Source of the DNA: Blautia glucerasea
Lineage (GTDB): Bacteria > Bacillota > Clostridia > Lachnospirales > Lachnospiraceae
NCBI RefSeq assembly: GCF_013304385.1
Contig: NZ_JAAITU010000002.1
Location: 1-64,000, forward strand
Reading direction: 5' to 3'
Length of the DNA: 64,000 nucleotides
A program made the position numbers and the translations under genes. This document shows, in pieces, positions 17,198-25,148 of this stretch. The notes beneath the pieces were generated by a model. It ran no database searches. It was given only the letters and a program-made list of their open reading frames with translations, and was not told the origin of the DNA. Within the stretch, counting starts at the first letter, position 1. Each line of letters starts with the position of its first letter.

Positions 17198-17955
17198 TAT
17201 AAGGCTCCTCCTTCCAGTGCTCTGATCTTTTCCCAGCATAGCTGTGCATCCTCTTTTTTCATACATTCAATAGTCCATGTCCGTTCTTCTGTAAGGGGAA
17301 GGTTTTCCAGAACCTGCTGATAAGGCAGATTTCCCCGTCCAAGACCTGTATGGGCATCTCTGTCCCCAAGGTTGTCATGTACATGCACATGGGTCACATA
17401 AGGTGCAAGGGCTTTCGCCCACTCCCGCACATCCACAGACGAATAGCAGTGTGCATGTCCAATGTCCAGGCAAAGCTTAAAATTAGGGTGATCTACTTTC
17501 TTGTATACATCTAACAGTAATTCCCAGTCATCATCAAAAACATTCTCAAGCACAATTTCCAGTTCCTGCCTGCCGTCCATAAATTCACTGAAAAACCGTG
17601 ACACCTGATCTGCCCAGCCCTGTTTATAATATACATAAGGATTCATTCCGGAATGAAAAACGATCTTTCTGGCTCCAAGAAGCAAACCTGCCTGATAGCA
17701 CTGGTCAAACCGCTTCATAGTTACTTCCCGTACCAGTCTGTCATAGGCCGCCGGATTCACATCCAGGAAAGGACCATGGAGAATCAGTTCCCTGGTTCCC
17801 ATCTTTTTTAATTTTTCCCTGTATACATCTATGGATTCAGAAAAATGATCCAGGTTATCTGCAATTGAAAAGTCAATGCTTTCTACTCCCATCCCGGACT
17901 GACGGATCAACTCCTCCATCTGGTCATCCGGAAATAAATGGCTGATATATATCAT
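17197..17955 (-). CDS. Xylose-isomerase-like TIM-barrel protein (AP endonuclease 2 superfamily)
   Basis: 252 cytoplasmic residues with no signal. Metal ligands of the sugar phosphate isomerase/AP-endonuclease-2 superfamily are visible: His and Glu in L-H-G-P and L-E-N-V, D-I-G-H-A-H, H-V-H-D-N, H-T-G-L-G and a final T-I-E-C Glu. Members isomerise, epimerise or cleave small sugar-like substrates, so the reaction cannot be named from sequence. It lies between the ECF S component and the toroid lipoprotein, 19 bases after one and overlapping the other by one base. A role on an imported corrinoid or its nucleotide loop is speculative. Confidence 0.85.
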   Translation of the reverse strand: MIYISHLFPDDQMEELIRQSGMGVESIDFSIADNLDHFSESIDVYREKLKKMGTRELILHGPFLDVNPAAYDRLVREVTMKRFDQCYQAGLLLGARKIVFHSGMNPYVYYKQGWADQVSRFFSEFMDGRQELEIVLENVFDDDWELLLDVYKKVDHPNFKLCLDIGHAHCYSSVDVREWAKALAPYVTHVHVHDNLGDRDAHTGLGRGNLPYQQVLENLPLTEERTWTIECMKKEDAQLCWEKIRALEGGAL

Positions 17956-17974
17956 ATATTAGTTTTACCTCATT

Positions 17975-18838
17975 TCACCGCTGTATAAGCCCGTATTTTG
18001 CCTTGATCCTTTCCAGCTTTGTAAGCAGGGGCCGGCTCATGATACACAAAAAGACCACTGTAGATGCTGCATGTACCAGATCTACCGGAAGCCCCGAAAT
18101 ATAAAAAGCCAGCAGGCTTTCCTTTGTAATATGCCCATAGGCCATAAGGATGCTGGCCGGATTCATGATCCCGCCATAGATCAGCACTACGCTTAGAAAA
18201 CCATAAATACAAAGATCTGCCTTTCTGGCCTTCAGGATTCCTTTTTTATACAGGATCCCTGCAAAAAATCCAATGATTCCAAAGGAAAACATCTGCCATG
18301 GTGTCCATGGTCCCTGTCCCATAAACATATTGGAGATCAGCATGATCAGACAGCCTACCAGAAAACCTGCCTCGCCTCCAAAAGAAATCCCGGTAAGGAT
18401 CACAAAGGCAGCCACAGGCTTAAAGCTTGGCACCATGAAAAAAGCAGCCCTGCCTGCAACTCCAAGTGCAGCCAGTACAGCGATCACCATGATTTCCCTT
18501 GCCTTTGGCTTCCTGCCTTCAAACACCATAAAAAAGGGCAGCATAGCCGCAAATACAACGATCAGGCTGCTGATCATATATTTCTTCCCATGGAAGATCC
18601 TCACGGACAGATATAACAAAGCAGGCACGATCAACAGCATCAGCACAAGGGCAAACCAGGTGCGGCGCCCTACCTTACCATCTTTTTCTATCTGTCTGAT
18701 GATCAGTCCGTCTGTTGGCAGCTGATATTCCTCCAAGTTCTCTTCGGCTTCACTGCTAATCTCTCTTGAAGCCGGTTCTTCCCCAGGTATTGCAAGAAAG
18801 CTGTCCAGGAAATGGTCTAATTCCCGTTCTGTAAGCAT
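17975..18838 (-). CDS. ECF transporter S component, candidate corrinoid-specific subunit
   Basis: 287 residues: an acidic cytoplasmic N-terminal extension of about 60 residues, two helices, then a six-helix S-component core with the G-Q-G-P-W-T-P-W-Q-M loop and the A-L-G-V-A-G-R-A segment typical of the ECF_trnsprt family. S components bind the vitamin and toppled T/A modules release it inside. Substrate assignment to cobalamin or a precursor rests on the upstream riboswitch and the DUF4430 gene, not on residues. It overlaps the ATPase gene by 22 bases. The N-terminal extension is unusual for the family. Confidence 0.85.
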   Translation of the reverse strand: MLTERELDHFLDSFLAIPGEEPASREISSEAEENLEEYQLPTDGLIIRQIEKDGKVGRRTWFALVLMLLIVPALLYLSVRIFHGKKYMISSLIVVFAAMLPFFMVFEGRKPKAREIMVIAVLAALGVAGRAAFFMVPSFKPVAAFVILTGISFGGEAGFLVGCLIMLISNMFMGQGPWTPWQMFSFGIIGFFAGILYKKGILKARKADLCIYGFLSVVLIYGGIMNPASILMAYGHITKESLLAFYISGLPVDLVHAASTVVFLCIMSRPLLTKLERIKAKYGLIQR

Positions 18839-20511
18839 GCAACCACATCCTTTCCAGTTATTGCATATGGAAAATATTGTCTTGCCATCCGGTTAGCTGC
18901 TGTTGTATAGAAATTGTTCCCTGCAAAAAAGCTATTTACATCATTCTCAGTTACAATATTTCCTTCAAAAAATAATCCTACACGATCTGCATACTCTGCC
19001 ACAAATTCTATATCATGTGAAATCATAAATATAGTCATTCCATGAGATTGAAGCTTTTTCAATATTTTTCCCAGTTCTTCCTTATATTCTCCGTCCATTC
19101 CCTTTGTTGGCTCATCCATCAGAAGTATCTTTGGCCGCAGAAGAAGCACCTTGGCAAGGGCAAGTCTTTGCTGTTCTCCGCCGCTTAAATCATAGGGATG
19201 ACGTTCCAGAAGACCTTCCAGCTTTGTCAGGCTTACCATCCCTTCAATTGCTTTTTCTTTTTTCATTTGGGACTGGTATTCCAGAGACATACGCTCCTTC
19301 TTTCCTCCAATCACAGAATACAGATCCTCCAGTACCGTCTTCTTCAGGAATATACTTTGAGGATTCTGGGGAAGCACTCCCAGACAGCCAAAGTACAGTT
19401 CTTTATCCTTATAAGAACGAAGATCTCTGCCATAAAGGCGAATCCTTCCTCTGTATGGCTGATTCACCCTTGACAGCAACGATAAAGTGGTACTTTTCCC
19501 TGTACCATTTCCTCCTACAAGTGCATAGAATTCCCCTTTATTGATCTGCAAGGAAAGATCCCTGACCACATCCTGGCTATCCTTTTCATACCGGAACCAC
19601 AGATCTTTTGCCTGGATGGCAGGTTCTGTCAAACCTGAAGCTGCCTTCGTTTTCTTTATATCTGTAGGGATCTGGGGATGATCTTTTACATACTCACCCA
19701 GCCATTTTCTTCCCTGGCTTACGGTAAGAGGGCATTCTCCTGTTCCTTCCACTGCACTGAAGATCTGTACAGGCACAGGCATGGAAAGAAACATTCCCTT
19801 ATCAGCATCATGAAGACCAGCTCCAACCTCTCCTGGTGTTCCCTGCATCTGGATCCGCCCATCCGCCATTACATACACCTGATCTGCATATGGAAGGATC
19901 TCCTGCAGCCTGTGCTCCGTCAATATCACAGTAGTGCCGATATCCCGGTTGATTTTTTTTACTGTTTCCAGAAAGTCAGAGGCTGCAATCGGATCCAGCT
20001 GGGAGGTTGGCTCATCCAGGATCAAAAGAGAAGGATGCATTGCCATAACAGCAGCCAGATTCAGAAGCTGCTTCTGTCCCCCTGACAATTCTGATACATT
20101 TTTATAGAACCACTGGTGGATGCCAAAATAGCTGGCCATCTCTGCCACACGAAGCCGGATGGTTTCGCTGTCATAGCCAAGACTTTCCAGACCAAAGGCC
20201 AGCTCATGCCATACTTTATCGGTAACGATCTGATTATCCGGATCCTGCATCACAAACCCGATCTCCTGGCTTTGTGTCCTGTGATCTGTTTCAGCCAGAC
20301 TTTTCCCCTTATAGAGGATCTCCCCTTGGGTTTTCCCATAAGGAGCAAGTGCTGATTTCAGGTGACGTAAAAGGGTACTTTTCCCACATCCGCTTCTGCC
20401 GCAGATAATGTTTAAAGTGCCCTCTTTGATCTTCAGCTTTGTATGATCCAGTACCCTTTTGGAACTGTCAGGATAGGCAAAGCAAAAGTCACATATCTCC
20501 ACAATATTCAT
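18817..20511 (-). CDS. ECF transporter ATPase, two ABC domains fused
   Basis: 564 residues in two nucleotide-binding domains. Domain 1: Walker A GRSGCGKST (about residue 38), signature LSGGQKQ, Walker B LLILDEPTSQLD. Domain 2: Walker A GGNGTGKST (about 334), signature LSGGEQQR, Walker B LLMDEPTKGMD, switch His in ISHD. EcfA1 and EcfA2 are usually separate genes; here one chain does both jobs. It begins 5 bases after ecfT and overlaps the S-component gene, so the T, A and S parts should be made in matched amounts as a dedicated (group I) ECF system. Confidence 0.93.
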   Translation of the reverse strand: MNIVEICDFCFAYPDSSKRVLDHTKLKIKEGTLNIICGRSGCGKSTLLRHLKSALAPYGKTQGEILYKGKSLAETDHRTQSQEIGFVMQDPDNQIVTDKVWHELAFGLESLGYDSETIRLRVAEMASYFGIHQWFYKNVSELSGGQKQLLNLAAVMAMHPSLLILDEPTSQLDPIAASDFLETVKKINRDIGTTVILTEHRLQEILPYADQVYVMADGRIQMQGTPGEVGAGLHDADKGMFLSMPVPVQIFSAVEGTGECPLTVSQGRKWLGEYVKDHPQIPTDIKKTKAASGLTEPAIQAKDLWFRYEKDSQDVVRDLSLQINKGEFYALVGGNGTGKSTTLSLLSRVNQPYRGRIRLYGRDLRSYKDKELYFGCLGVLPQNPQSIFLKKTVLEDLYSVIGGKKERMSLEYQSQMKKEKAIEGMVSLTKLEGLLERHPYDLSGGEQQRLALAKVLLLRPKILLMDEPTKGMDGEYKEELGKILKKLQSHGMTIFMISHDIEFVAEYADRVGLFFEGNIVTENDVNSFFAGNNFYTTAANRMARQYFPYAITGKDVVACLQNGN

Positions 20512-20516
20512 AAATC

Positions 20517-21542
20517 TTATCCTTCCTGTTCCAGTTCTTCATAGATCCGCCGGTAGGTCATACCAATATCCGCACCTGCATGCTTTCGGCTGTTTTTCAG
20601 ATGTATCTGTTCTGTAAGCTCCAGGATCACAGGTAAAAAACAAAAAAGTCCATAACACAAATAGGTGGCAGCAGTTAACAAGCTGCCCGCCGATACCGGA
20701 GACGTCCTGCCCTGGATCGTAAATCCAGCCAGCAGGATCCGTGGGTTATATGAGGCATAAGCTGCCCCTTTAGCAATGCCCACAGTAAAAATCATGGACA
20801 AAAAGGCCATGACTGTCCCAAGGATCTTATCTCTGTTTGTAAACCTGTATATGGAAAAAGCAGTCCGTTCTGGAAGGCCATACCCTCGGCTTTTCATGGA
20901 ATCTGAGGTTTCAATGGCATTCTCCAATGCCCAGGTGATCAAAATAGACAAAATATTCAGCCCATACCGGATACGCCGGAATAAATTGCCTTCAGATACA
21001 TCTCTGCCCATCCCTTTCTGTCCATTACGGATCACCTTTAGCTGGTGCAAAAACTCCGGCACAAAGCGAAGAGCCATGGATAACACCAAGGACAGAGCAG
21101 GAATGATCCTGCCAAACAAATAAACAAACTTGTCGCTGGTCATTACCTGATTGTAACAGGAAAACCATTGTATCACCACAAACATCACCGTTCCAAGTAC
21201 CACTCCATATATCAATGCTTCAAGAGTCACCCAATTCCCGCTGCTCTCTATATAATAAAGCATGGTAACGCCATAATGATTAAACATAGGATTCAAAAGG
21301 GCAACGATCAAAAGGGCAGGTAATGTAAAAAAACAGCTTTGCCTCAAGGTCTTTCCTGCTCCATTCAGCAGTATCCCATAGCTTACAGCCCCGGCATAGG
21401 AAACTGCAAGAATCAGCGGATGCTGGCTGAACATGGTAAATATGAGCACAACAGCAAAATAAAAGAAATTCAGCATCGGATGACACCTGGAAAAGGTATC
21501 CGATGCCTCAAAGGTTTCAGCTTTCCTTTCGGTCTTCTTCAC
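20517..21542 (-). CDS. ECF transporter T component (EcfT-like)
   Basis: 341 residues, CbiQ/EcfT family. The start is GTG 21542 with GGGAG 7 nt upstream, overlapping the LRR gene by 26 bases. Several membrane helices are present, with a cytoplasmic helical part carrying the M-K-S-R-G-Y-G motif (the x-R-G coupling motif that contacts the ATPase). The C-terminus has two more helices and a charged tail, making it longer than the usual 260-270 residues. It transmits ATP hydrolysis to the S component. Confidence 0.92.
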   Translation of the reverse strand: MKKTERKAETFEASDTFSRCHPMLNFFYFAVVLIFTMFSQHPLILAVSYAGAVSYGILLNGAGKTLRQSCFFTLPALLIVALLNPMFNHYGVTMLYYIESSGNWVTLEALIYGVVLGTVMFVVIQWFSCYNQVMTSDKFVYLFGRIIPALSLVLSMALRFVPEFLHQLKVIRNGQKGMGRDVSEGNLFRRIRYGLNILSILITWALENAIETSDSMKSRGYGLPERTAFSIYRFTNRDKILGTVMAFLSMIFTVGIAKGAAYASYNPRILLAGFTIQGRTSPVSAGSLLTAATYLCYGLFCFLPVILELTEQIHLKNSRKHAGADIGMTYRRIYEELEQEG

Positions 21543-22392
21543 AGATATACTCCCTTTTTAATTCGTATTCATCGCAATAAGCGTCTATTTTACTGCCCTT
21601 TCTGCATCGGATGGTACAGCTTTTATTCACGATCCAGGGACCAATATACTCAGGATCATGGAAAATATCCAGATATTCCAGCCTGCTGCTGCCATGAAAT
21701 ACCCAGCGTCCCAGCGTTCGCACACTTTGGGGGATCCTTACATGACGCAAGTTCTTGCATCTAAAAAATGCGCTATCCCCAATCTCAACCAGTCCTGGCG
21801 GCAGAACCAATTCTTCAAGCCCACAAAAATAAAATGCCTGCTCTCCAATAAAACGCAAAGAGGAAGGAAGCTGAATCTTTTTAAGCTCCTTACATCTGTA
21901 AAAAGCCATCTTATCAATCACACGCACACTTTTAGGCAAAATAATTTCATTCAGCCGTACACAGGAATCAAAAGCACCCTCTGGTATAGCTGTACATCTG
22001 GAAGACGGTGAAAAAACAACTTTCTTCAGATTATTACATTCTCTGTATGCCTGTGCTCCAAGAATTTCCAAGGATGAAGGAAATACTGTCTGCCGCAGAT
22101 TATGGTTCTCTGCAAAAGCACGCTTTTTGATCTCTTTTAATGTATTCGGGAATTGTACGGATTTGCGGAACTGGCATCCTTCAAATGCCTGCCTTCCAAT
22201 GATCCTGCATTTAGGCGGAAGTATTACCTCTTTGATCTTTCCATTACCCATAAAACACTTGTCATCAACAAAGACATATTCAGGCGGGATCACCCCACAC
22301 TGTTCTTTTTCCTTTTTGGTATCCTGAAATGTATAGGTACGGGAGTCGAATCTTAATGTATTCCATCCCGGTTCATTCTGATCTATGTACAT
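21517..22392 (-). CDS. Leucine-rich repeat (LRR_5/BspA-like) protein, first gene after the riboswitch
   Basis: The frame is open further upstream, but that part runs through the riboswitch. I chose ATG 22392 (AGGAG 12 nt upstream), giving 291 residues; a GGAGGT about 50 bases further up has no standard start codon. From about residue 50 there are about nine 23-residue LRR_5 repeats of the form I-G-x-x-A-F-x-x-C-x-x-L-x-x-V-x-L-P. There is no signal peptide or membrane helix, unlike most BspA-type proteins, so it is either cytoplasmic or has lost its N-terminus. The last bases overlap ecfT. Its role in corrinoid uptake is unknown. Confidence 0.75.
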   Translation of the reverse strand: MYIDQNEPGWNTLRFDSRTYTFQDTKKEKEQCGVIPPEYVFVDDKCFMGNGKIKEVILPPKCRIIGRQAFEGCQFRKSVQFPNTLKEIKKRAFAENHNLRQTVFPSSLEILGAQAYRECNNLKKVVFSPSSRCTAIPEGAFDSCVRLNEIILPKSVRVIDKMAFYRCKELKKIQLPSSLRFIGEQAFYFCGLEELVLPPGLVEIGDSAFFRCKNLRHVRIPQSVRTLGRWVFHGSSRLEYLDIFHDPEYIGPWIVNKSCTIRCRKGSKIDAYCDEYELKREYICEEDRKES

Positions 22393-22508
22393 ATATAAGC
22401 TGGTTTCTCCTGGAATTTTATCGTTACTTTGCACTCTGTTAAAATGTATTCCCAGTACCTCCAGTGACGGCAACTGGGATATTACCTGTGAATAGTACAA
22501 ATAAGTAA

Positions 22509-22545
22509 CAAAAACAGAGCCCCACGATCTGCTGTGAGCCTCTGT
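22509..22545 (-). terminator. Expression-platform terminator of the right riboswitch
   Basis: A minus-strand stem of about 12 bp whose base is ACAGAG/CTCTGT (22514-22519 with 22540-22545), followed by TTTTTGTT. It is directly 3' of the aptamer and about 115 bases ahead of the chosen LRR start. It matches the left copy in base stem and position. Confidence 0.87.
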
Positions 22546-22549
22546 CCTC

Positions 22550-22672
22550 TTAACAACGTGTTGGATATGCTGACTTAAAATGTCTCTGTGGCATTTCACA
22601 CAGCGAAACGGTTCCGGAATCTCACCGGATTTCCTTTAACAGATCACGCCTGACCTGACCACGCCTGGTAAT
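22550..22672 (-). promoter_or_regulatory. Cobalamin-type riboswitch (right copy) heading the 12-gene operon
   Basis: On the minus strand CCGGTGAGATTCCGG (22614-22628) is the GGUGA/AAUCC-like core, followed by CGCTGTG and a short stem, then AAGTCAG (22570-22576) and a CCAACACGTTG hairpin. The 5' part has the sequence AGGCGTGGTCAGGTCAGGC. Core, 3' block and terminator base stem are shared with 4794-4950, while arm sequences differ but keep pairing, as in a conserved RNA fold. It should turn the LRR, ECF and capture genes off when corrinoid is plentiful. Confidence 0.83.
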
Positions 22673-22684
22673 TTATAATTTTAT

Positions 22685-22713
22685 ATTATATCATTTCGTA
22701 TTTTTAGTGTCAA
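22685..22713 (-). promoter_or_regulatory. Consensus sigma-A promoter of the riboswitch operon
   Basis: TTGACA (22708-22713), 17 bp, TATAAT (22685-22690): a perfect consensus. The -35 box overlaps the TGA stop of the EutP-like gene. Predicted start near 22678, at the 5' end of the aptamer. Confidence 0.88.
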
Positions 22714-23234
22714 TAATCAGACTGCTTCTCTTCCATTGGAATGGGATCCCACTCATTAAGTCCCAGACTTTGTCTGTACCTGGCCTCTTCCATGGTAAGC
22801 TTCGGTGTATCCTGAGAAAGATAATCAAGGAGCTCATCTATTCCTTCCCGGGTCACATTGTTCACAAGAAAAACCCGTTCACAGCCGGCATTCTCCAGCC
22901 ACTGACGTACCATAGGGATATTGGCATAAGGAGAATCGATCTTCGTGATGATCCCAATAAGAGGGCGCAGAATAAAGGACTGGCATCCCTCCCCGAAAAG
23001 ATTAAATGGCTCGTCTGCGGCCTGTACGATCCCTACTACATCTGCTTCAAAGGAAAAGCATGCCAGACCTACGCTAAATCTCTTGGACTCCGCATATTCT
23101 CCCGGGGAGTCAATGGTATCCTCATCTGACTTTGTATACTGGGTCTTTTTGTAATGAAGCTCTTCCCCTTTCAATGCCTGGGTAAGGGAAGTTTTCCCGG
23201 CTTCACTTCTGCCCATCAAAAATAATTTTCTCAT
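22710..23234 (-). CDS. eutP: EutP/PduV-type GTPase
   Basis: 174 residues of the EutP/PduV family of Ras-like GTPases tied to bacterial microcompartments. The P-loop is GRSEAGKTS (about 8-16), the switch/G3 region has the family D-S-P-G-E-Y motif (D-T-P-G in other GTPases), and G4 is TKID. It starts 9 bases after the second shell-protein gene and should be co-transcribed with it. In Eut and Pdu systems this protein associates with the shell and helps localise the compartment. No ethanolamine or propanediol enzyme is encoded nearby. Confidence 0.9.
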   Translation of the reverse strand: MRKLFLMGRSEAGKTSLTQALKGEELHYKKTQYTKSDEDTIDSPGEYAESKRFSVGLACFSFEADVVGIVQAADEPFNLFGEGCQSFILRPLIGIITKIDSPYANIPMVRQWLENAGCERVFLVNNVTREGIDELLDYLSQDTPKLTMEEARYRQSLGLNEWDPIPMEEKQSDY

Positions 23235-23243
23235 ACTGTCTCC

Positions 23244-23672
23244 CTAGCTTCTGTGAATGGAACAGGTTTTAAAATCCAGAACTTCATCAAAAAATTTAAC
23301 TACTGATTCTACAGCTGTCTGCACCTGGCTTAACCCTCCGGTAATGATCAGAGAGCCACAGAACCTGTCCATAAAACTGATCTGTATATCTGCACTTTTC
23401 ACTGCCACATCAGCAGCTACCACAACTGCCTCCCAAGGGGTAAAACGGATCATGCCAATGGATTCCCCTGTATGATCTTCCCCTTCATGAACGCCGATAT
23501 GAAGCCCCAGATTCTGATAAATACTGGTCTGGGAAGAGCTGATAATGTGTGCCAGACATACTTCCTTGCCCGGTACCCTTACCCGTGTCATACGCAGCTT
23601 TTTCCCTTTCAGGCTTTTGTAGTCTTCATGGAAGATCCGCTCCAAAAGCTCTTCTTTCGTCATTGAACACAT
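23244..23672 (-). CDS. BMC shell protein, EutS/PduU-type paralog with N-terminal extension
   Basis: 142 residues with a single BMC domain like EutS/PduU (circularly permuted hexamer formers). Hallmarks are L-A-H-I, I-G-M-I-R-F-T-P-W-E, A-A-D-V-A-V-K-S-A and F-M-D-R-F-C-G-S-L-I-I-T-G. It has about 25 more N-terminal residues than its neighbour and an insert with H-E-G-E-D-H. The start is ATG 23672 with GGAAG 7 nt upstream. It lies between a second EutS-like gene and eutP. Confidence 0.9.
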   Translation of the reverse strand: MCSMTKEELLERIFHEDYKSLKGKKLRMTRVRVPGKEVCLAHIISSSQTSIYQNLGLHIGVHEGEDHTGESIGMIRFTPWEAVVVAADVAVKSADIQISFMDRFCGSLIITGGLSQVQTAVESVVKFFDEVLDFKTCSIHRS

Positions 23673-23683
23673 GGAACCACTTC

Positions 23684-24049
23684 CTATCTTTTTGTAATAT
23701 TGCAGACAACATATCCCAGGGAATCCCTGAAATAATCCACGATCTCTGTCAATGCGGAGATCACATCTGAGATCTCTCCTGTAATGATCAGCGTACCTGT
23801 AAAACGATCTGCAAAGCCCAGGTATACATTACCGCTTTTCACTGCAATGTCAGATGCGATCACTGCTGACTCCGGCGGTGTCATATTCATAATCCCAATA
23901 GCAGAAGACCGGTAGTCCAGCTGAGGATTCAATCCCAGCTTCTGGTAGATCACAGGTGCCGGGCCGCCCATTACATGGGCAAAGGTAATCTCCTTACCTG
24001 CCACAGTCTCCTGTACAATTCTGATCTGCTCTTCATGTTCTTTTCCCAT
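23684..24049 (-). CDS. eutS: BMC shell protein EutS/PduU type
   Basis: 121 residues, normal EutS length. The V-A-G-K-E-I-T-F-A-H start, A-I-G-I-M-N-M-T-P-P-E, A-S-D-I-A-V-K-S-G and F-A-D-R-F-T-G-T-L-I-I-T-G blocks identify the family. It is first in a three-gene unit driven by the promoter at 24118-24146, followed 11 bases on by its paralog. The pair could form mixed or separate hexamers; no canonical BMC-H, pentamer or enzyme genes are in the window. Confidence 0.92.
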   Translation of the reverse strand: MGKEHEEQIRIVQETVAGKEITFAHVMGGPAPVIYQKLGLNPQLDYRSSAIGIMNMTPPESAVIASDIAVKSGNVYLGFADRFTGTLIITGEISDVISALTEIVDYFRDSLGYVVCNITKR

Positions 24050-24117
24050 TTGTATAAACCCTCTCTTTCAATGCATGTACTGCCTGCCGATCTGTGCTGA
24101 CAGCATCTCTTATACAA

Positions 24118-24146
24118 ATCGTACTATCCCCTATATCTTATGTCAA
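24118..24146 (-). promoter_or_regulatory. Sigma-A promoter of the eutS-eutS-eutP unit
   Basis: TTGACA (24141-24146), 17 bp, TACGAT (24118-24123). It lies about 70 bases upstream of the first shell gene. No riboswitch or two-component antiterminator hairpin is evident in the leader. Confidence 0.7.
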
Positions 24147-24232
24147 GTCGATTTTTTACGATAAAATGTAACTTGATTATTGATTATTTACGGTTGCTGC
24201 TCACAGTTCACCCCATTTATGATAATCTTTAC

Positions 24233-24985
24233 TTATTTCACCAGATCCTTAATAACCTCTCCTGCAATGATCAGTCCTGCCACAGAAGGCACAAATGCCA
24301 CAGATCCGGGGATATCTCTCCGCTCTGTACATTTATGTGCCGCCCCTGGCGGACAGATACAGTGGCTCTTGCAGCTGATGGACATATCTTCCAAAGGACG
24401 GGTTGGCTTTTCCTGTGAATAAACCACTTTTAATTTTTTAATGCCACGTTTTTTTAATTCCCTGCGCATTACCTTTGCCAGAGGACACACAGATGTTTTA
24501 TAAATATCTGCCACCTGAAAAGCGGCTGGGTCCAGCTTGTTCCCTGCTCCCATACTGCTGATGATAGGGACTCCTGCTTCTTTTGCATCCATAACCAGCT
24601 GGATCTTGGCTGTTACTGTATCCACTGCATCAACCACATAGGAATACTGTGAAAAATCAAATTCATCTTTGTTCTCCGGAAGATAAAAGCACTTATGAAC
24701 ATTTACCACTGCCTTTGGATTAATATCCAGGATCCTGTCTTTCATCACATCTACTTTATATTTCCCAACCGTACTTCTGGTGGCTATGATCTGACGGTTC
24801 AGATTGGTAAGACATACCTTGTCATCATCGATCAGGTCAATGGCTCCCACGCCGCTTCGTACCAGTGCCTCCACTGTATAACCTCCAACGCCGCCGATCC
24901 CGAATACGGCTACTCTGGACTGTTGTAATTTATCCATAGCTGTTTTTCCCAAAAGAAGCTGGGTTCTGGAAAATTGATTCAGCAT
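24233..24985 (-). CDS. tcdA: tRNA threonylcarbamoyladenosine dehydratase
   Basis: 250 residues of the E1-like/ThiF fold. Nucleotide-binding GIGGVGGYTVEAL (about 30-42), D-D-D-K-V-C-L-T-N-L-N-R-Q, D-A-V-D-T and S-S-M-G-A-G-N-K-L-D-P are characteristic of TcdA (CsdL/YgdL). It cyclises t6A37 to ct6A in ANN-decoding tRNAs using ATP. It stands alone between its own promoter and the eutS promoter region. Confidence 0.93.
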   Translation of the reverse strand: MLNQFSRTQLLLGKTAMDKLQQSRVAVFGIGGVGGYTVEALVRSGVGAIDLIDDDKVCLTNLNRQIIATRSTVGKYKVDVMKDRILDINPKAVVNVHKCFYLPENKDEFDFSQYSYVVDAVDTVTAKIQLVMDAKEAGVPIISSMGAGNKLDPAAFQVADIYKTSVCPLAKVMRRELKKRGIKKLKVVYSQEKPTRPLEDMSISCKSHCICPPGAAHKCTERRDIPGSVAFVPSVAGLIIAGEVIKDLVK

Positions 24986-25020
24986 AATATTGTCTCTCCC
25001 TTTATTCTGTCTTACTTTCT

Positions 25021-25049
25021 ATCATAAACCCTGATTAAAATTCTCTTAA
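25021..25049 (-). promoter_or_regulatory. Promoter of tcdA
   Basis: TTAAGA (25044-25049), 17 bp, TATGAT (25021-25026), about 35 bases upstream of the tcdA start. Confidence 0.6.
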
Positions 25050-25089
25050 GGCTTTCCGTAAAATATTAACATACTTTCTCATTTTTAGC

Positions 25090-25124
25090 AAAAAAAATCC
25101 CGGAAAATCATAAGATTTCCCGGG
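25090..25124 (-). terminator. Terminator of the Ala/Lys-rich protein gene
   Basis: A minus-strand 11-bp stem (25099-25109 with 25114-25124, one G-T pair), TTAT loop, then eight T residues. It begins 25 bases after the stop at 25149. Confidence 0.9.
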
Positions 25125-25148
25125 GATATGTGTGTAAAACAAACAGGA

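Noticed and set aside
22392-22599. Longer start for the LRR gene at 22599
   Set aside because: That start would place the riboswitch and terminator inside the coding region.
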